NCBI GenBank assembly: GCA_002704625.1
Contig: PAGZ01000043.1
Coordinates: forward strand, 3,594 to 46,492
Source of the DNA: Candidatus Pelagibacter sp.
GTDB taxonomy: Bacteria; Pseudomonadota; Alphaproteobacteria; Pelagibacterales; Pelagibacteraceae
Direction: 5' to 3'
Length of the DNA: 42,899 nucleotides
The position numbers and the translations under genes were made by a program. This document shows, in pieces, positions 33,601 through 40,749 of this stretch (position 1 is the stretch's first letter; each line of letters opens with the position of its first letter). Below the pieces are notes generated by a model, which worked only from the letters and a program-made list of their open reading frames with translations, was not told where the DNA came from and ran no database searches.

Positions 33601-34592
33601 TTTAAATATTTTATTTTAATTTTTTTTTTTCGTTTTGATGAAATATCCGCATGTATTGACGCAGATATTAAATTAAGTTCATTATAAACCTCTTTTTTAA
33701 AATTTCTTTGAGTTTGTAATTTTGTTAAGACTTCAGGTAGCAAACAATCTTTTCCTTTATATAGTTTTTTGTTTAAAATAATATGATTGCTTTTATGTGG
33801 GTCTCTTTTATTTGATATTCTTGCTCCCATATCGTCATATATAAATGTTTTTTTTGTTCCATAGACTTTTAAAACATGTTGATGTTTATGGACACAACCA
33901 AAGTTGGCTGTAATTTTACCTAATGCACCATTTTTAAAAAAGTATGTGCTTTGAACAAAATCCTTAAATTTAAATTTATTGTTTCTAGTTACTATTTTGT
34001 TAGATTGACTTGTAACACTGATTGGCAGTTCATTTAGAAATCTTATCATTAAATCTACCATATGAATTCCTCCTCCAAGAAAAACACTATAGTTTTGGTC
34101 TAAGCCTCTCCAACCCTGAATAATCTTATTTAATCTTCCATATAAATAATCACCTTCAAAATAATAAATTTTTCCAAATTTTCCAGATCTAATTTGTTTT
34201 ATTACTTTATTGAAAACTTTTGCTGATCTCAAAACTAAATTAGAATAGAGGAGATTTTTAAATTTATTTTTTTTAACAATTTTATGAATATCTTTTAAAT
34301 CCTTAATAGTTCTACACATTGGCTTTTCTACGAAAATATGGCTTTTAGAATAGTTTTTTAAAATCAGCTTTGCATGATCTTTGTCATAATTGCTTATTGA
34401 AAGTATTTTATTGTTTTTGGAATTAGAAAATTCTGATAATTTTTTATCGATTTTATAAAGTTTTTGGTTTTTTTTTATTTTCTTAATATCTGAAACGTAA
34501 ATTTTGTTTATATCTTTTTTTTTTAAATAAAAACTCAAATGTTCTTTACCTGTTAATCCCAATCCTATAATTCCTAAATCAAATTTATTCAT
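33597..34592 (-). CDS. Gfo/Idh/MocA-family sugar oxidoreductase (WbpB-like role proposed)
   Basis: 331 aa. LGIIGLGLTGKEHLSFY (6-22) binds NAD, the E89-K90-P91 signature sits in HIFVEKPMC, and FLGGGIHMVDLMIRFL carries the catalytic histidine and aspartate. In the WbpA/WbpB/WbpE route to UDP-2,3-diamino-glucuronic acid, a family member oxidises C3 of the UDP-amino-uronate before transamination. Finding it next to a nucleotide-sugar dehydrogenase and an aminotransferase supports the same role. It lies three bases after the aminotransferase gene and overlaps the SDR gene by four. Confidence 0.8.
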   Translation of the reverse strand: MNKFDLGIIGLGLTGKEHLSFYLKKKDINKIYVSDIKKIKKNQKLYKIDKKLSEFSNSKNNKILSISNYDKDHAKLILKNYSKSHIFVEKPMCRTIKDLKDIHKIVKKNKFKNLLYSNLVLRSAKVFNKVIKQIRSGKFGKIYYFEGDYLYGRLNKIIQGWRGLDQNYSVFLGGGIHMVDLMIRFLNELPISVTSQSNKIVTRNNKFKFKDFVQSTYFFKNGALGKITANFGCVHKHQHVLKVYGTKKTFIYDDMGARISNKRDPHKSNHIILNKKLYKGKDCLLPEVLTKLQTQRNFKKEVYNELNLISASIHADISSKRKKKIKIKYLK

Positions 34593-34595
34593 ATT

Positions 34596-35738
34596 TTAAC
34601 CGATCATCTCTTTTATTTTATATGCCATGTACATAATGTTTTTTTTTGTAACATGCGGCCCAACAGGAAAAGAAATAGAATTATAGGCTATCTTGCTCGC
34701 GTTTTTGTAATTATTTTTATTACTTTTATACTTTTTTCTATAATAATTTAATAAAGGTACCGGATGGGGATAATAAATGCTGGTTTGTATTCCATCTTTT
34801 TTAAGATTTAATATTACATTGTTTCTAAAATTTTTTGAATCGCTATTAAGAATAATAGTTAAAGCATAGTAACTCGACTGATAATTTGGTTCACTCTGAG
34901 TATTTAAAATTTTAAAATTTTTACATTCTTTTATATTGGACATCAATAAATGGAAATTTTTTTTCCTTGAAATAATTTTATTTTTAATATTTTTGAGTTC
35001 ATCAATTCCAATTGCTGACTCAATTTCACTCATTCTATAATTCAGGCCAAGATGATCAATATTATAATTACCTGGTATTTTCCTATCTTTGGGTGATGCT
35101 ATATCATAACCAAAAGATTTAACTGAGCGTAGTTTATTAAATATTTTTTTGTCTTTGATTATTATTGCCCCGCCTTCACCAGTTGTAATAATTTTAACAG
35201 GATGAAATGAAAATGCTCCTGCATCACCAAATGTTCCACAGAATTTATTGTTGATTTTCGCTCCGATAGATAAAGCTGTATCCTCAACTACTTTCAAGTT
35301 ATTTTTTTTTGCAATTTGAAGGATTTTTTTCATATTCGTTGGTTTGCCCATAAAATGAGTAATACATATACAAATCGTTTTTGAATTTATTTTTCTTTGT
35401 ATCTTGTTTGTGTCAATATTTCCTGTATCCAATTCACAATCAATAAAAACAGGTTTGGCTCCACATATTTCGACGGCATGAGCAGTTGCAACATGAGTTT
35501 GAGCAGACATTATGACTTCATCATTTTTTTTTAATCCTAAACAAAGATAAAATAAATGTAATGATGCTGTACAAGAAGCTGTGGTCAGTATTTGTTTATT
35601 TTTTAAATTAAAAAATTTTGATAAATTATTTTCAAATTGACTTGTAAATTCGCCATGAACAAAATGACCAGTCTTAAAAATTTTTTTTATTTTTAATAGA
35701 GATTTTTGGTTAACTATTGGTTTGGCAAAATTAATCAT
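34596..35738 (-). CDS. DegT/DnrJ/EryC1 PLP-dependent sugar aminotransferase
   Basis: 380 aa. TTASCTASLHLFYLCLG (52-68) binds the PLP phosphate, D153 (KVVEDTALSIGA) contacts the ring, and K182 in FSFHPVKIITTGEGG forms the Schiff base. The overall pattern is nearer to perosamine/ArnB-type enzymes than to WbpE itself, so it could act at C3 or C4. Between the nucleotide-sugar dehydrogenase (7-base gap) and the Gfo/Idh gene, it is best placed to aminate a UDP-keto-uronate. No partner N-acetyltransferase is present nearby; formyltransferases are encoded across the divergent promoter. Confidence 0.85.
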   Translation of the reverse strand: MINFAKPIVNQKSLLKIKKIFKTGHFVHGEFTSQFENNLSKFFNLKNKQILTTASCTASLHLFYLCLGLKKNDEVIMSAQTHVATAHAVEICGAKPVFIDCELDTGNIDTNKIQRKINSKTICICITHFMGKPTNMKKILQIAKKNNLKVVEDTALSIGAKINNKFCGTFGDAGAFSFHPVKIITTGEGGAIIIKDKKIFNKLRSVKSFGYDIASPKDRKIPGNYNIDHLGLNYRMSEIESAIGIDELKNIKNKIISRKKNFHLLMSNIKECKNFKILNTQSEPNYQSSYYALTIILNSDSKNFRNNVILNLKKDGIQTSIYYPHPVPLLNYYRKKYKSNKNNYKNASKIAYNSISFPVGPHVTKKNIMYMAYKIKEMIG

Positions 35739-35745
35739 GGGATAT

Positions 35746-37023
35746 TTAAATTGAAACTACCTTTCTGGAACTTATTTTTGAAAATAGTCCCCTGGTATCA
35801 AATATTTTTTTTGAATTCTTCAATATAAAATTTTTATTAAGATCGCTATGATTAGTGCCAATGATGACATAGTCGTATCTATTTATATTACTTAAATTTA
35901 CTGAATTATAAGTTTTTTTATTGATTTTAAAATTATTTATTTTGTTATCATGATAATGAACTAAGTTTTTATATTTTAACAAATATTTAAATATTTTTAC
36001 AGATGGGCTTTCTCTTAAATCGTTCACATCAGCTTTGTAAGCTAATCCTATTAATAAAATTTTTTTTTTATATTTTAAGTTCTTTGTTCTAGGTTCATTA
36101 TTACAGATCTCCCTTAAAACCCAGTCAGTTATTTTCAAATTTGTTGATCTTGCTAAACTTATAAATTTTGCGTTAACACCAAAATTTTGGGCTGACCACT
36201 TAAGAAAAATTGGGTCAATTGGTATGCAGTGTCCTCCTACTCCTGGTCCGGGATAAAACCTGTTGTAACCAAATGGTTTGGTGCCAGCGGTTTCTATAAC
36301 TTTATTTATATTTATTCTCATTTTTTTACATATCACTTTTAACTCGTTTACCAGACCTATATTCACAGACCTATAAGAATTTTCGACTAGTTTTGACATT
36401 TCAGCTACTTCTAAAGTGTCGGCAGAAAAAAGACTTTTAAAAATTAATCTATATAATCCTCTTATCTTTTTAAGAGAGTTTGTGTCATAACCACTTATTA
36501 CCTTGGTAGTATTTTCAAAAGAGAATTTATAATGTTTAACATCAGTCTGTCCGGGACTAATCCTTTCTGAGGAATACCCAATAAAAAAATTTTTACCTAT
36601 TTTAAATTTCTTTGAAATAAATGGAGAAAAAATATTTCTTGTCGCTCCAGGATATACAGTACTTTCAAGTATGATGGTTTGTTTTTTTTTGAGAAAAGGT
36701 TTCATAGTATTAAAAGCCTTTATAATTTTCGACATATCTGGTCTTTTTCTTTTATCTAAGGGTGTCGGAAGGCATAAAATTATAAAATCTGATTCTTTTA
36801 TTTTTTCTATTTTTTTCATAGAAAATAATTTATCTTTTTCTACCACTCTTAGTTGATTATTTTTGATATCTGATATGTAGCTTTCATTTTTTTTTAAAAG
36901 TCTAATTTTGTCCTCGTCAATATCAAATCCAAAAACATTAAATTTTTTTAAGCATAAAAGTCTTAGAAATGGCAGACCTACATAACCTAATCCAATAATT
37001 GCAACTGTTGGTTTCTTTGACAA
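35746..37023 (-). CDS. Nucleotide-sugar 6-dehydrogenase (UDP-GlcNAc 6-dehydrogenase, WbpA-type)
   Basis: 425 aa from a TTG start at 37023, supported by AAAGGA eight bases upstream. VAIIGLGYVGLPFL (7-20) binds NAD; ESTVYPGATR, SSERISPGQ and KLVENSYRSVNIGL follow; the catalytic cysteine is C266 in GPGVGGHCIPIDP. The PGQ and G-H-C-I-P segments fit UDP-GlcNAc/ManNAc dehydrogenases better than UDP-glucose dehydrogenase. It oxidises C6 to a carboxylate in two NAD-dependent steps. First gene of the minus-strand block C, directly after a methyltransferase gene remnant. Confidence 0.88.
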   Translation of the reverse strand: MSKKPTVAIIGLGYVGLPFLRLLCLKKFNVFGFDIDEDKIRLLKKNESYISDIKNNQLRVVEKDKLFSMKKIEKIKESDFIILCLPTPLDKRKRPDMSKIIKAFNTMKPFLKKKQTIILESTVYPGATRNIFSPFISKKFKIGKNFFIGYSSERISPGQTDVKHYKFSFENTTKVISGYDTNSLKKIRGLYRLIFKSLFSADTLEVAEMSKLVENSYRSVNIGLVNELKVICKKMRININKVIETAGTKPFGYNRFYPGPGVGGHCIPIDPIFLKWSAQNFGVNAKFISLARSTNLKITDWVLREICNNEPRTKNLKYKKKILLIGLAYKADVNDLRESPSVKIFKYLLKYKNLVHYHDNKINNFKINKKTYNSVNLSNINRYDYVIIGTNHSDLNKNFILKNSKKIFDTRGLFSKISSRKVVSI

Positions 37024-37028
37024 TATAT

Positions 37029-37133
37029 TTATCCTTTAATTTTTTTTGCAATCAAAAACATGGTATCTGAAACTTTTTCTTCATCGAATATTCTTTGAAA
37101 TTTCGAATAATTTTTTCCTATATCAATTTTCAT
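37029..37133 (-). pseudogene. Remnant of a methyltransferase C-terminus
   Basis: A 34-codon frame (ATG 37133, stop 37031-37029) encodes ...KNYSKFQRIFDEEKVSD, then TMFLIAKK. It matches the last ~25 residues of the methyltransferase at 25051-26076 (KKYNDFQKIFDEEKNSG, then TLFIIAQK) at about two thirds of positions. Upstream the frame is closed by TGA within a few codons and no SAM-binding domain is found, so only the tail survives. Its last codons form the AAAGGA that serves the TTG start of the next gene, suggesting the lost gene was once its operon neighbour. Confidence 0.6.
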
Positions 37134-37172
37134 ATTACGCCTTTTGCTTTGATCATTTGTATATCAAATATA

Positions 37173-37200
37173 TTGACAACGTTCAAATTATGAACATAAT
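37173..37200 (+). promoter_or_regulatory. Promoter of the formyltransferase-asnB operon
   Basis: Perfect -35 TTGACA (37173-37178), a 16-base spacer and -10 CATAAT (37195-37200). Expected start near 37207 gives a leader of about 50 bases before the ATG at 37258. The spacer is filled by the inverted repeat described at 37179-37197, exactly as in the promoter at 29548-29518. Confidence 0.6.
37179..37197. promoter_or_regulatory. Palindromic operator, probable MarR-regulator site 2
   Basis: ACGTTCA, five bases (AATTA), TGAACAT. The right half-site is identical to site 1 and the left differs in one base; spacer length is also five. Including the adjoining TTGACA, 19 of 20 non-spacer bases are the same as in the module at 29524-29548 read on the minus strand. 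A dimer bound here would sit between the -35 and -10 boxes of the plus-strand promoter. Confidence 0.6.
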
Positions 37201-37257
37201 CTTTTTTACTTATAAAGCAACAAATAAGATTAGTAATTAATAGAGCAATATAAATCC

Positions 37258-38148
37258 ATGGCACTATCTCATAAAAAAACGCAAAAAATCCAAAAAGTAC
37301 TTATTTTTTATAACAATTATAGAGGACTAAATCTCTCTAAATTTTTGTCTAACAAAGGCTTTGAAGTTTTTAATATTGTTACTAGAAAATTCTTGAACAA
37401 AAGAATAATTAATAAAATTGATGAAAATAAATTAAAAATAATAAACAACTTAAAAAGTAAGCATTTTTTCAATTTCATATATAAAAAAAAATTTGACCTT
37501 ATTATATCGGCGGGGTTTCCCCATATCTTTAGTAAAAAGTTTTTTAATATTTCAAAATATGGGATAATAAATCTGCATGCTGGTAAACTCCCTAAATATA
37601 GAGGTGGGTCTCCTCTGGTTTGGCAAATTTTAAATGATGAAAAAAAAATTGGGATTTCAGTTATAAAAATAAATAATAAATTAGACCAAGGAAAAATTGT
37701 ATGTAAATCGGAATTTGAAAATTTAAAAAAAGATAATATAATGAACATACAAAAAAAGGCTAATAAACTATTCTTGAACCTCACTCTAAAAGCAATTAAA
37801 AATATTCTTCAAAATAAACCTATGATCAAACAACCTTCATCTAAAAGTTATTTTCATCAAAGATATGATAAAGATGCATTAATTAACTTTAATCAAAAAA
37901 ATTTAGAAGTTTTTAATTTGGTGAGATCTCAATCAACACCCTACAAAGGTGCTTTTTTTTTTATAAAAAGAAAAAAATATCGGCTGTTAGAATGCAAAAT
38001 GACAAATTTTAACCCAAAAATTAAAAATGGTGAACTTTTTAAATTAGGTAACGAAAAGCAAATATTTATAAAATGTAAATCAAAAAGTATTGAAATAAAA
38101 AAAATTGTTCCTGAAATAAATTTTTCAAATAAAATTAAAATTTTATGA
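37258..38148 (+). CDS. Formyltetrahydrofolate-dependent sugar N-formyltransferase, copy 1
   Basis: 296 aa. The formyltransferase core contains LIISAGFPHIFSKK, then INLHAGKLPKYRGGSPLVWQ with N105 and H107, and D143 in INNKLDQGKIV, forming the Asn-His-Asp catalytic set. A C-terminal domain of about 90 residues (LVRSQSTPYKGAFFF) resembles the one in methionyl-tRNA and ArnA-type formyltransferases. It lacks tRNA-enzyme-specific features I would expect in Fmt, and its place in a sugar operon points to N-formylation of an amino sugar, as VioF and QdtF do. Overlaps the next gene by four bases (ATGA). Confidence 0.83.
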   Translation: MALSHKKTQKIQKVLIFYNNYRGLNLSKFLSNKGFEVFNIVTRKFLNKRIINKIDENKLKIINNLKSKHFFNFIYKKKFDLIISAGFPHIFSKKFFNISKYGIINLHAGKLPKYRGGSPLVWQILNDEKKIGISVIKINNKLDQGKIVCKSEFENLKKDNIMNIQKKANKLFLNLTLKAIKNILQNKPMIKQPSSKSYFHQRYDKDALINFNQKNLEVFNLVRSQSTPYKGAFFFIKRKKYRLLECKMTNFNPKIKNGELFKLGNEKQIFIKCKSKSIEIKKIVPEINFSNKIKIL

Positions 38149-38831
38149 TTGCAATACTCACAACAAAAACGTTACATCACGTGCACTTCGTTAATGAAAT
38201 TTTTAAAAAAAATAGAGATATCATTTGTATTGTTGAAAAAAAAATAATAAATCCAAATTTTAAAAGCAAAGTTTTTTTTGAAAGGCAAAGAGAAAATTTT
38301 GAGAAAAAAATATGGTTCGCAAAATCAAAGCCAAATTTTGATTCAAAAGTAAATTATTTTTATGATATAAATTCAAAAAAAGTTCTTAATTTTCTTTTAA
38401 GAAAAAAGGTTAAATTTATTTTACTTTTTGGCACTGGCAAAATAAATCTGAAAATCTATAAAAAATATATTAATAAAATTTTTAACTTTCATGGTGGTAA
38501 TCCAGAAAAGTATAGAGGTTTAGATTCTCATTACTGGGCTTTATACCACAAAGATTTTGGTGCTATTGAAACCTGCCTTCATCAGGTCAAACAAAAACTT
38601 GATACTGGCAAAATAGTTTACAGAAAAAAGATTAAAATTAATTCCAACACAAAAATTTATGAACTTAGAAAGAAAAATACGGATTTGTGCATTAAATTTG
38701 CAATAAAGTTTATTAATAATATTAAAAAAGGTAGAAAAATTATTTTAACTAGGCAAAAATCTTTAGGAAGATATTATTCATTTATGCCAGCTGTGCTTAA
38801 AGAGAACTTGAGAGTCAGATTAAAAAAATGA
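38145..38831 (+). CDS. Formyltransferase-family protein, copy 2
   Basis: 228 aa. KFILLFGTGKI is followed by IFNFHGGNPEKYRGLDSHYW with N114 and H116, and D153 in VKQKLDTGKIVYRKK, so the same catalytic triad as copy 1 is kept, but the proteins are otherwise unlike each other and this one lacks the C-terminal domain. It is therefore not a recent duplicate. It could formylate a second amine or accept a different sugar. It lies between copy 1 and the CE4 deacetylase with four-base ATGA overlaps on both sides, so all three are probably made together. Confidence 0.78.
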   Translation: MIAILTTKTLHHVHFVNEIFKKNRDIICIVEKKIINPNFKSKVFFERQRENFEKKIWFAKSKPNFDSKVNYFYDINSKKVLNFLLRKKVKFILLFGTGKINLKIYKKYINKIFNFHGGNPEKYRGLDSHYWALYHKDFGAIETCLHQVKQKLDTGKIVYRKKIKINSNTKIYELRKKNTDLCIKFAIKFINNIKKGRKIILTRQKSLGRYYSFMPAVLKENLRVRLKK

Positions 38832-39739
38832 AAAAAGATTATTCTAAATATTTAAAAAAACAAAAATGCACGATTTTTTTATTTCATGGTGTATATAAAA
38901 ATAACAATTATAAACTTGTGAATTATACTCGTAAACACCTACATGAAAATTATTTTAAAATGGTTTTAAAAAAATTAAGTAAAAAAGGAAAATGTATTTC
39001 TATTAATGAAGTGCATTATAGGATTAAAAATAATATTAATTTTGATGATTATTCATATGCGATATCTTTTGATGATGGTTTTTATAATAATTTTAGTGTA
39101 GCAATTCCAATTTTAACCAAAATGAAGCTACCTGCTGTTTTTTATATTACATATGATTTTGTTAACGAGGGTTTAGCAAGTTGGACTGATCAGTTAGAGT
39201 ATATTTTAGAGAAATCAAAAAAAGGTAATTTTACATCTCCTATTGGGAATTTGAAATTTAAAAATACGATTGTTTCTAAAATTGATCTTTTAATTAAAAT
39301 CAGAAAAAAATTAAAAGCATCAAAAACAATTGATCCTTATAAATTTACTGATTTTTTTGCTAGAAAATTGAACTTTGAAAAGAATTATAAAAAACTAAAT
39401 TTTTCTTTATTCAAAAAGATGGAATGGAAGCATGTAAAAAGAATTTATAATAATGAATTATTCACGATTGGAGGGCATTCTAAAAAGCACCATATTTTAA
39501 GTTATCTAAATAAAAAACAATTACAAAATGAAATTAAAATTTCTTTAGATGGAATGAAAAAAAAAATAAAGGGTTCAATAGTGCATTATAGCTACCCAGA
39601 AGGAGTTAGAGGTACATTTGGAAAAAGAGAAATTAAATTTTTGAAAAAAAATGGTGTTATAATTTGCCCTTCAGCAAAGCAAGGGGTTAATACTAAGGAC
39701 AGCAATTTGTTTAACCTAAAAAGGATTGGTGTAATTTAA
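38828..39739 (+). CDS. Polysaccharide deacetylase (NodB/CE4 family)
   Basis: 303 aa. Motif 1 is AISFDDGFY with D82 and D83, motif 2 is GGHSKKHH with H217 and H221 (H-x3-H), and YSYPEGVRG is the motif 3 region. These bind the metal and provide the base of CE4 deacetylases. No signal peptide or membrane segment is seen, so it should act on a cytoplasmic sugar or lipid-linked glycan. It lies directly after two formyltransferase genes: removing an N-acetyl group would expose the amine that they formylate, an attractive but unproven sequence of steps. Confidence 0.84.
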   Translation: MKKDYSKYLKKQKCTIFLFHGVYKNNNYKLVNYTRKHLHENYFKMVLKKLSKKGKCISINEVHYRIKNNINFDDYSYAISFDDGFYNNFSVAIPILTKMKLPAVFYITYDFVNEGLASWTDQLEYILEKSKKGNFTSPIGNLKFKNTIVSKIDLLIKIRKKLKASKTIDPYKFTDFFARKLNFEKNYKKLNFSLFKKMEWKHVKRIYNNELFTIGGHSKKHHILSYLNKKQLQNEIKISLDGMKKKIKGSIVHYSYPEGVRGTFGKREIKFLKKNGVIICPSAKQGVNTKDSNLFNLKRIGVI

Positions 39740-39745
39740 ATTTAG

Positions 39746-40747
39746 ATGAAACTTTTTAATAAAAATATTAATAAAGAAATTCTTTATGTAGCCGAAATCG
39801 GTGTAAATCATGAGGGCAGTATTGTAAGATGTAAAAAGTTAATCAAGGATGCTAAAAATTCTGGAGCTGATGTTGTAAAATTTCAATGTTACAGCCCAAA
39901 ATTCTACGTTTCAAAAGAAGAGGAAAAATTTAAAAGGATAAAAAAATTTTTCATAAGTGAAGCTAAGTTTAATCAAATCATAAAATATTGTAAAAAACTA
40001 AAGATACCTTACTTGTTCACACCGCTATCACATGACTGGTTAAGTTTTGTAAAAAAGAATTCCAATGTTGTTAAGATAGCAAGTGGTGATTTAAATTTTG
40101 ATTTTCTCTTAAAAGAAATTTTAAAAAAGAATTTGAAAATAATTTTATCAACTGGAATTTCTAATTTAAGCGAAATAAAAAGAGCTATAAAAATAATTAA
40201 AAAAAAGTACAAAAGTGGTATAAATAAAAAACTAGTTCTCTTACACTGTGTATCAAATTACCCTGTAAAAGAGGACGATGCAAATATCAAAAGTATAACT
40301 TTTTTAAAGGACAATTTTAATTTAAATGTTGGTTATTCTAATCATGTAATTGATATAAACGCATGCCTTTCTGCAATTTGTCTCGGTGCAAAAGTTATAG
40401 AATTTCATTTCACAGATAATAAAAAAAGAAAATTTAGAGATCATCAATTATCTTTGGATAAATTAGATGTAAAAAGACTAATAAGGCTGGGTAACTTATT
40501 TAATAAATTATTAGGAAAGTATGATAAAGAAGTTAAATTAAACTCCAAAAATGATAAAAAAATACTTTCAAAGGGAGTTATTTTTTCCCGGGATCTTAGT
40601 AAAAATCATAAAATTAAAATTACTGACCTGAGTTTTGCAAGACCAGCAAAACATTTTTATGCAAATGATGTAAAAAAAATATTAGGAAAAAAATTAAAAA
40701 AATCGGTCAAAGATGGTTTTTTAGTAAAAAGGACTGATTTATTATAA
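39746..40747 (+). CDS. neuB: Nonulosonic acid synthase (NeuB/SpsE family), copy 2
   Basis: 333 aa. YVAEIGVNHEGS (14-25), VVKFQCYSP, KIASGDLNF, LHCVSNYPV and GYSNHV follow the NeuB barrel, and the last ~60 residues (KGVIFSRDLSKNHKIKITDL) form a SAF domain. It condenses phosphoenolpyruvate with a six-carbon amino sugar. It differs strongly from copy 1 at 17179-18189, for instance EIGVNHEG against EGGINHNG, so it probably makes a different acid. No NeuC is encoded beside it. Its CTP-dependent partner may be the SpsF-like protein at 30835-31527. Confidence 0.88.
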   Translation: MKLFNKNINKEILYVAEIGVNHEGSIVRCKKLIKDAKNSGADVVKFQCYSPKFYVSKEEEKFKRIKKFFISEAKFNQIIKYCKKLKIPYLFTPLSHDWLSFVKKNSNVVKIASGDLNFDFLLKEILKKNLKIILSTGISNLSEIKRAIKIIKKKYKSGINKKLVLLHCVSNYPVKEDDANIKSITFLKDNFNLNVGYSNHVIDINACLSAICLGAKVIEFHFTDNKKRKFRDHQLSLDKLDVKRLIRLGNLFNKLLGKYDKEVKLNSKNDKKILSKGVIFSRDLSKNHKIKITDLSFARPAKHFYANDVKKILGKKLKKSVKDGFLVKRTDLL

Positions 40748-40749
40748 TT

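Noticed and set aside
37148..37260. Minus-strand frame continuing upstream of the methyltransferase remnant
   Set aside because: The frame is open for about 35 codons but shows no methyltransferase-like residues, and it covers a good plus-strand promoter and operator; treated as intergenic.
37317..37784. 155-codon open frame antisense to formyltransferase copy 1
   Set aside because: It lies entirely opposite a gene with a clear catalytic triad and has no domain signal; long antisense frames are common where codon use is so A/T-biased.
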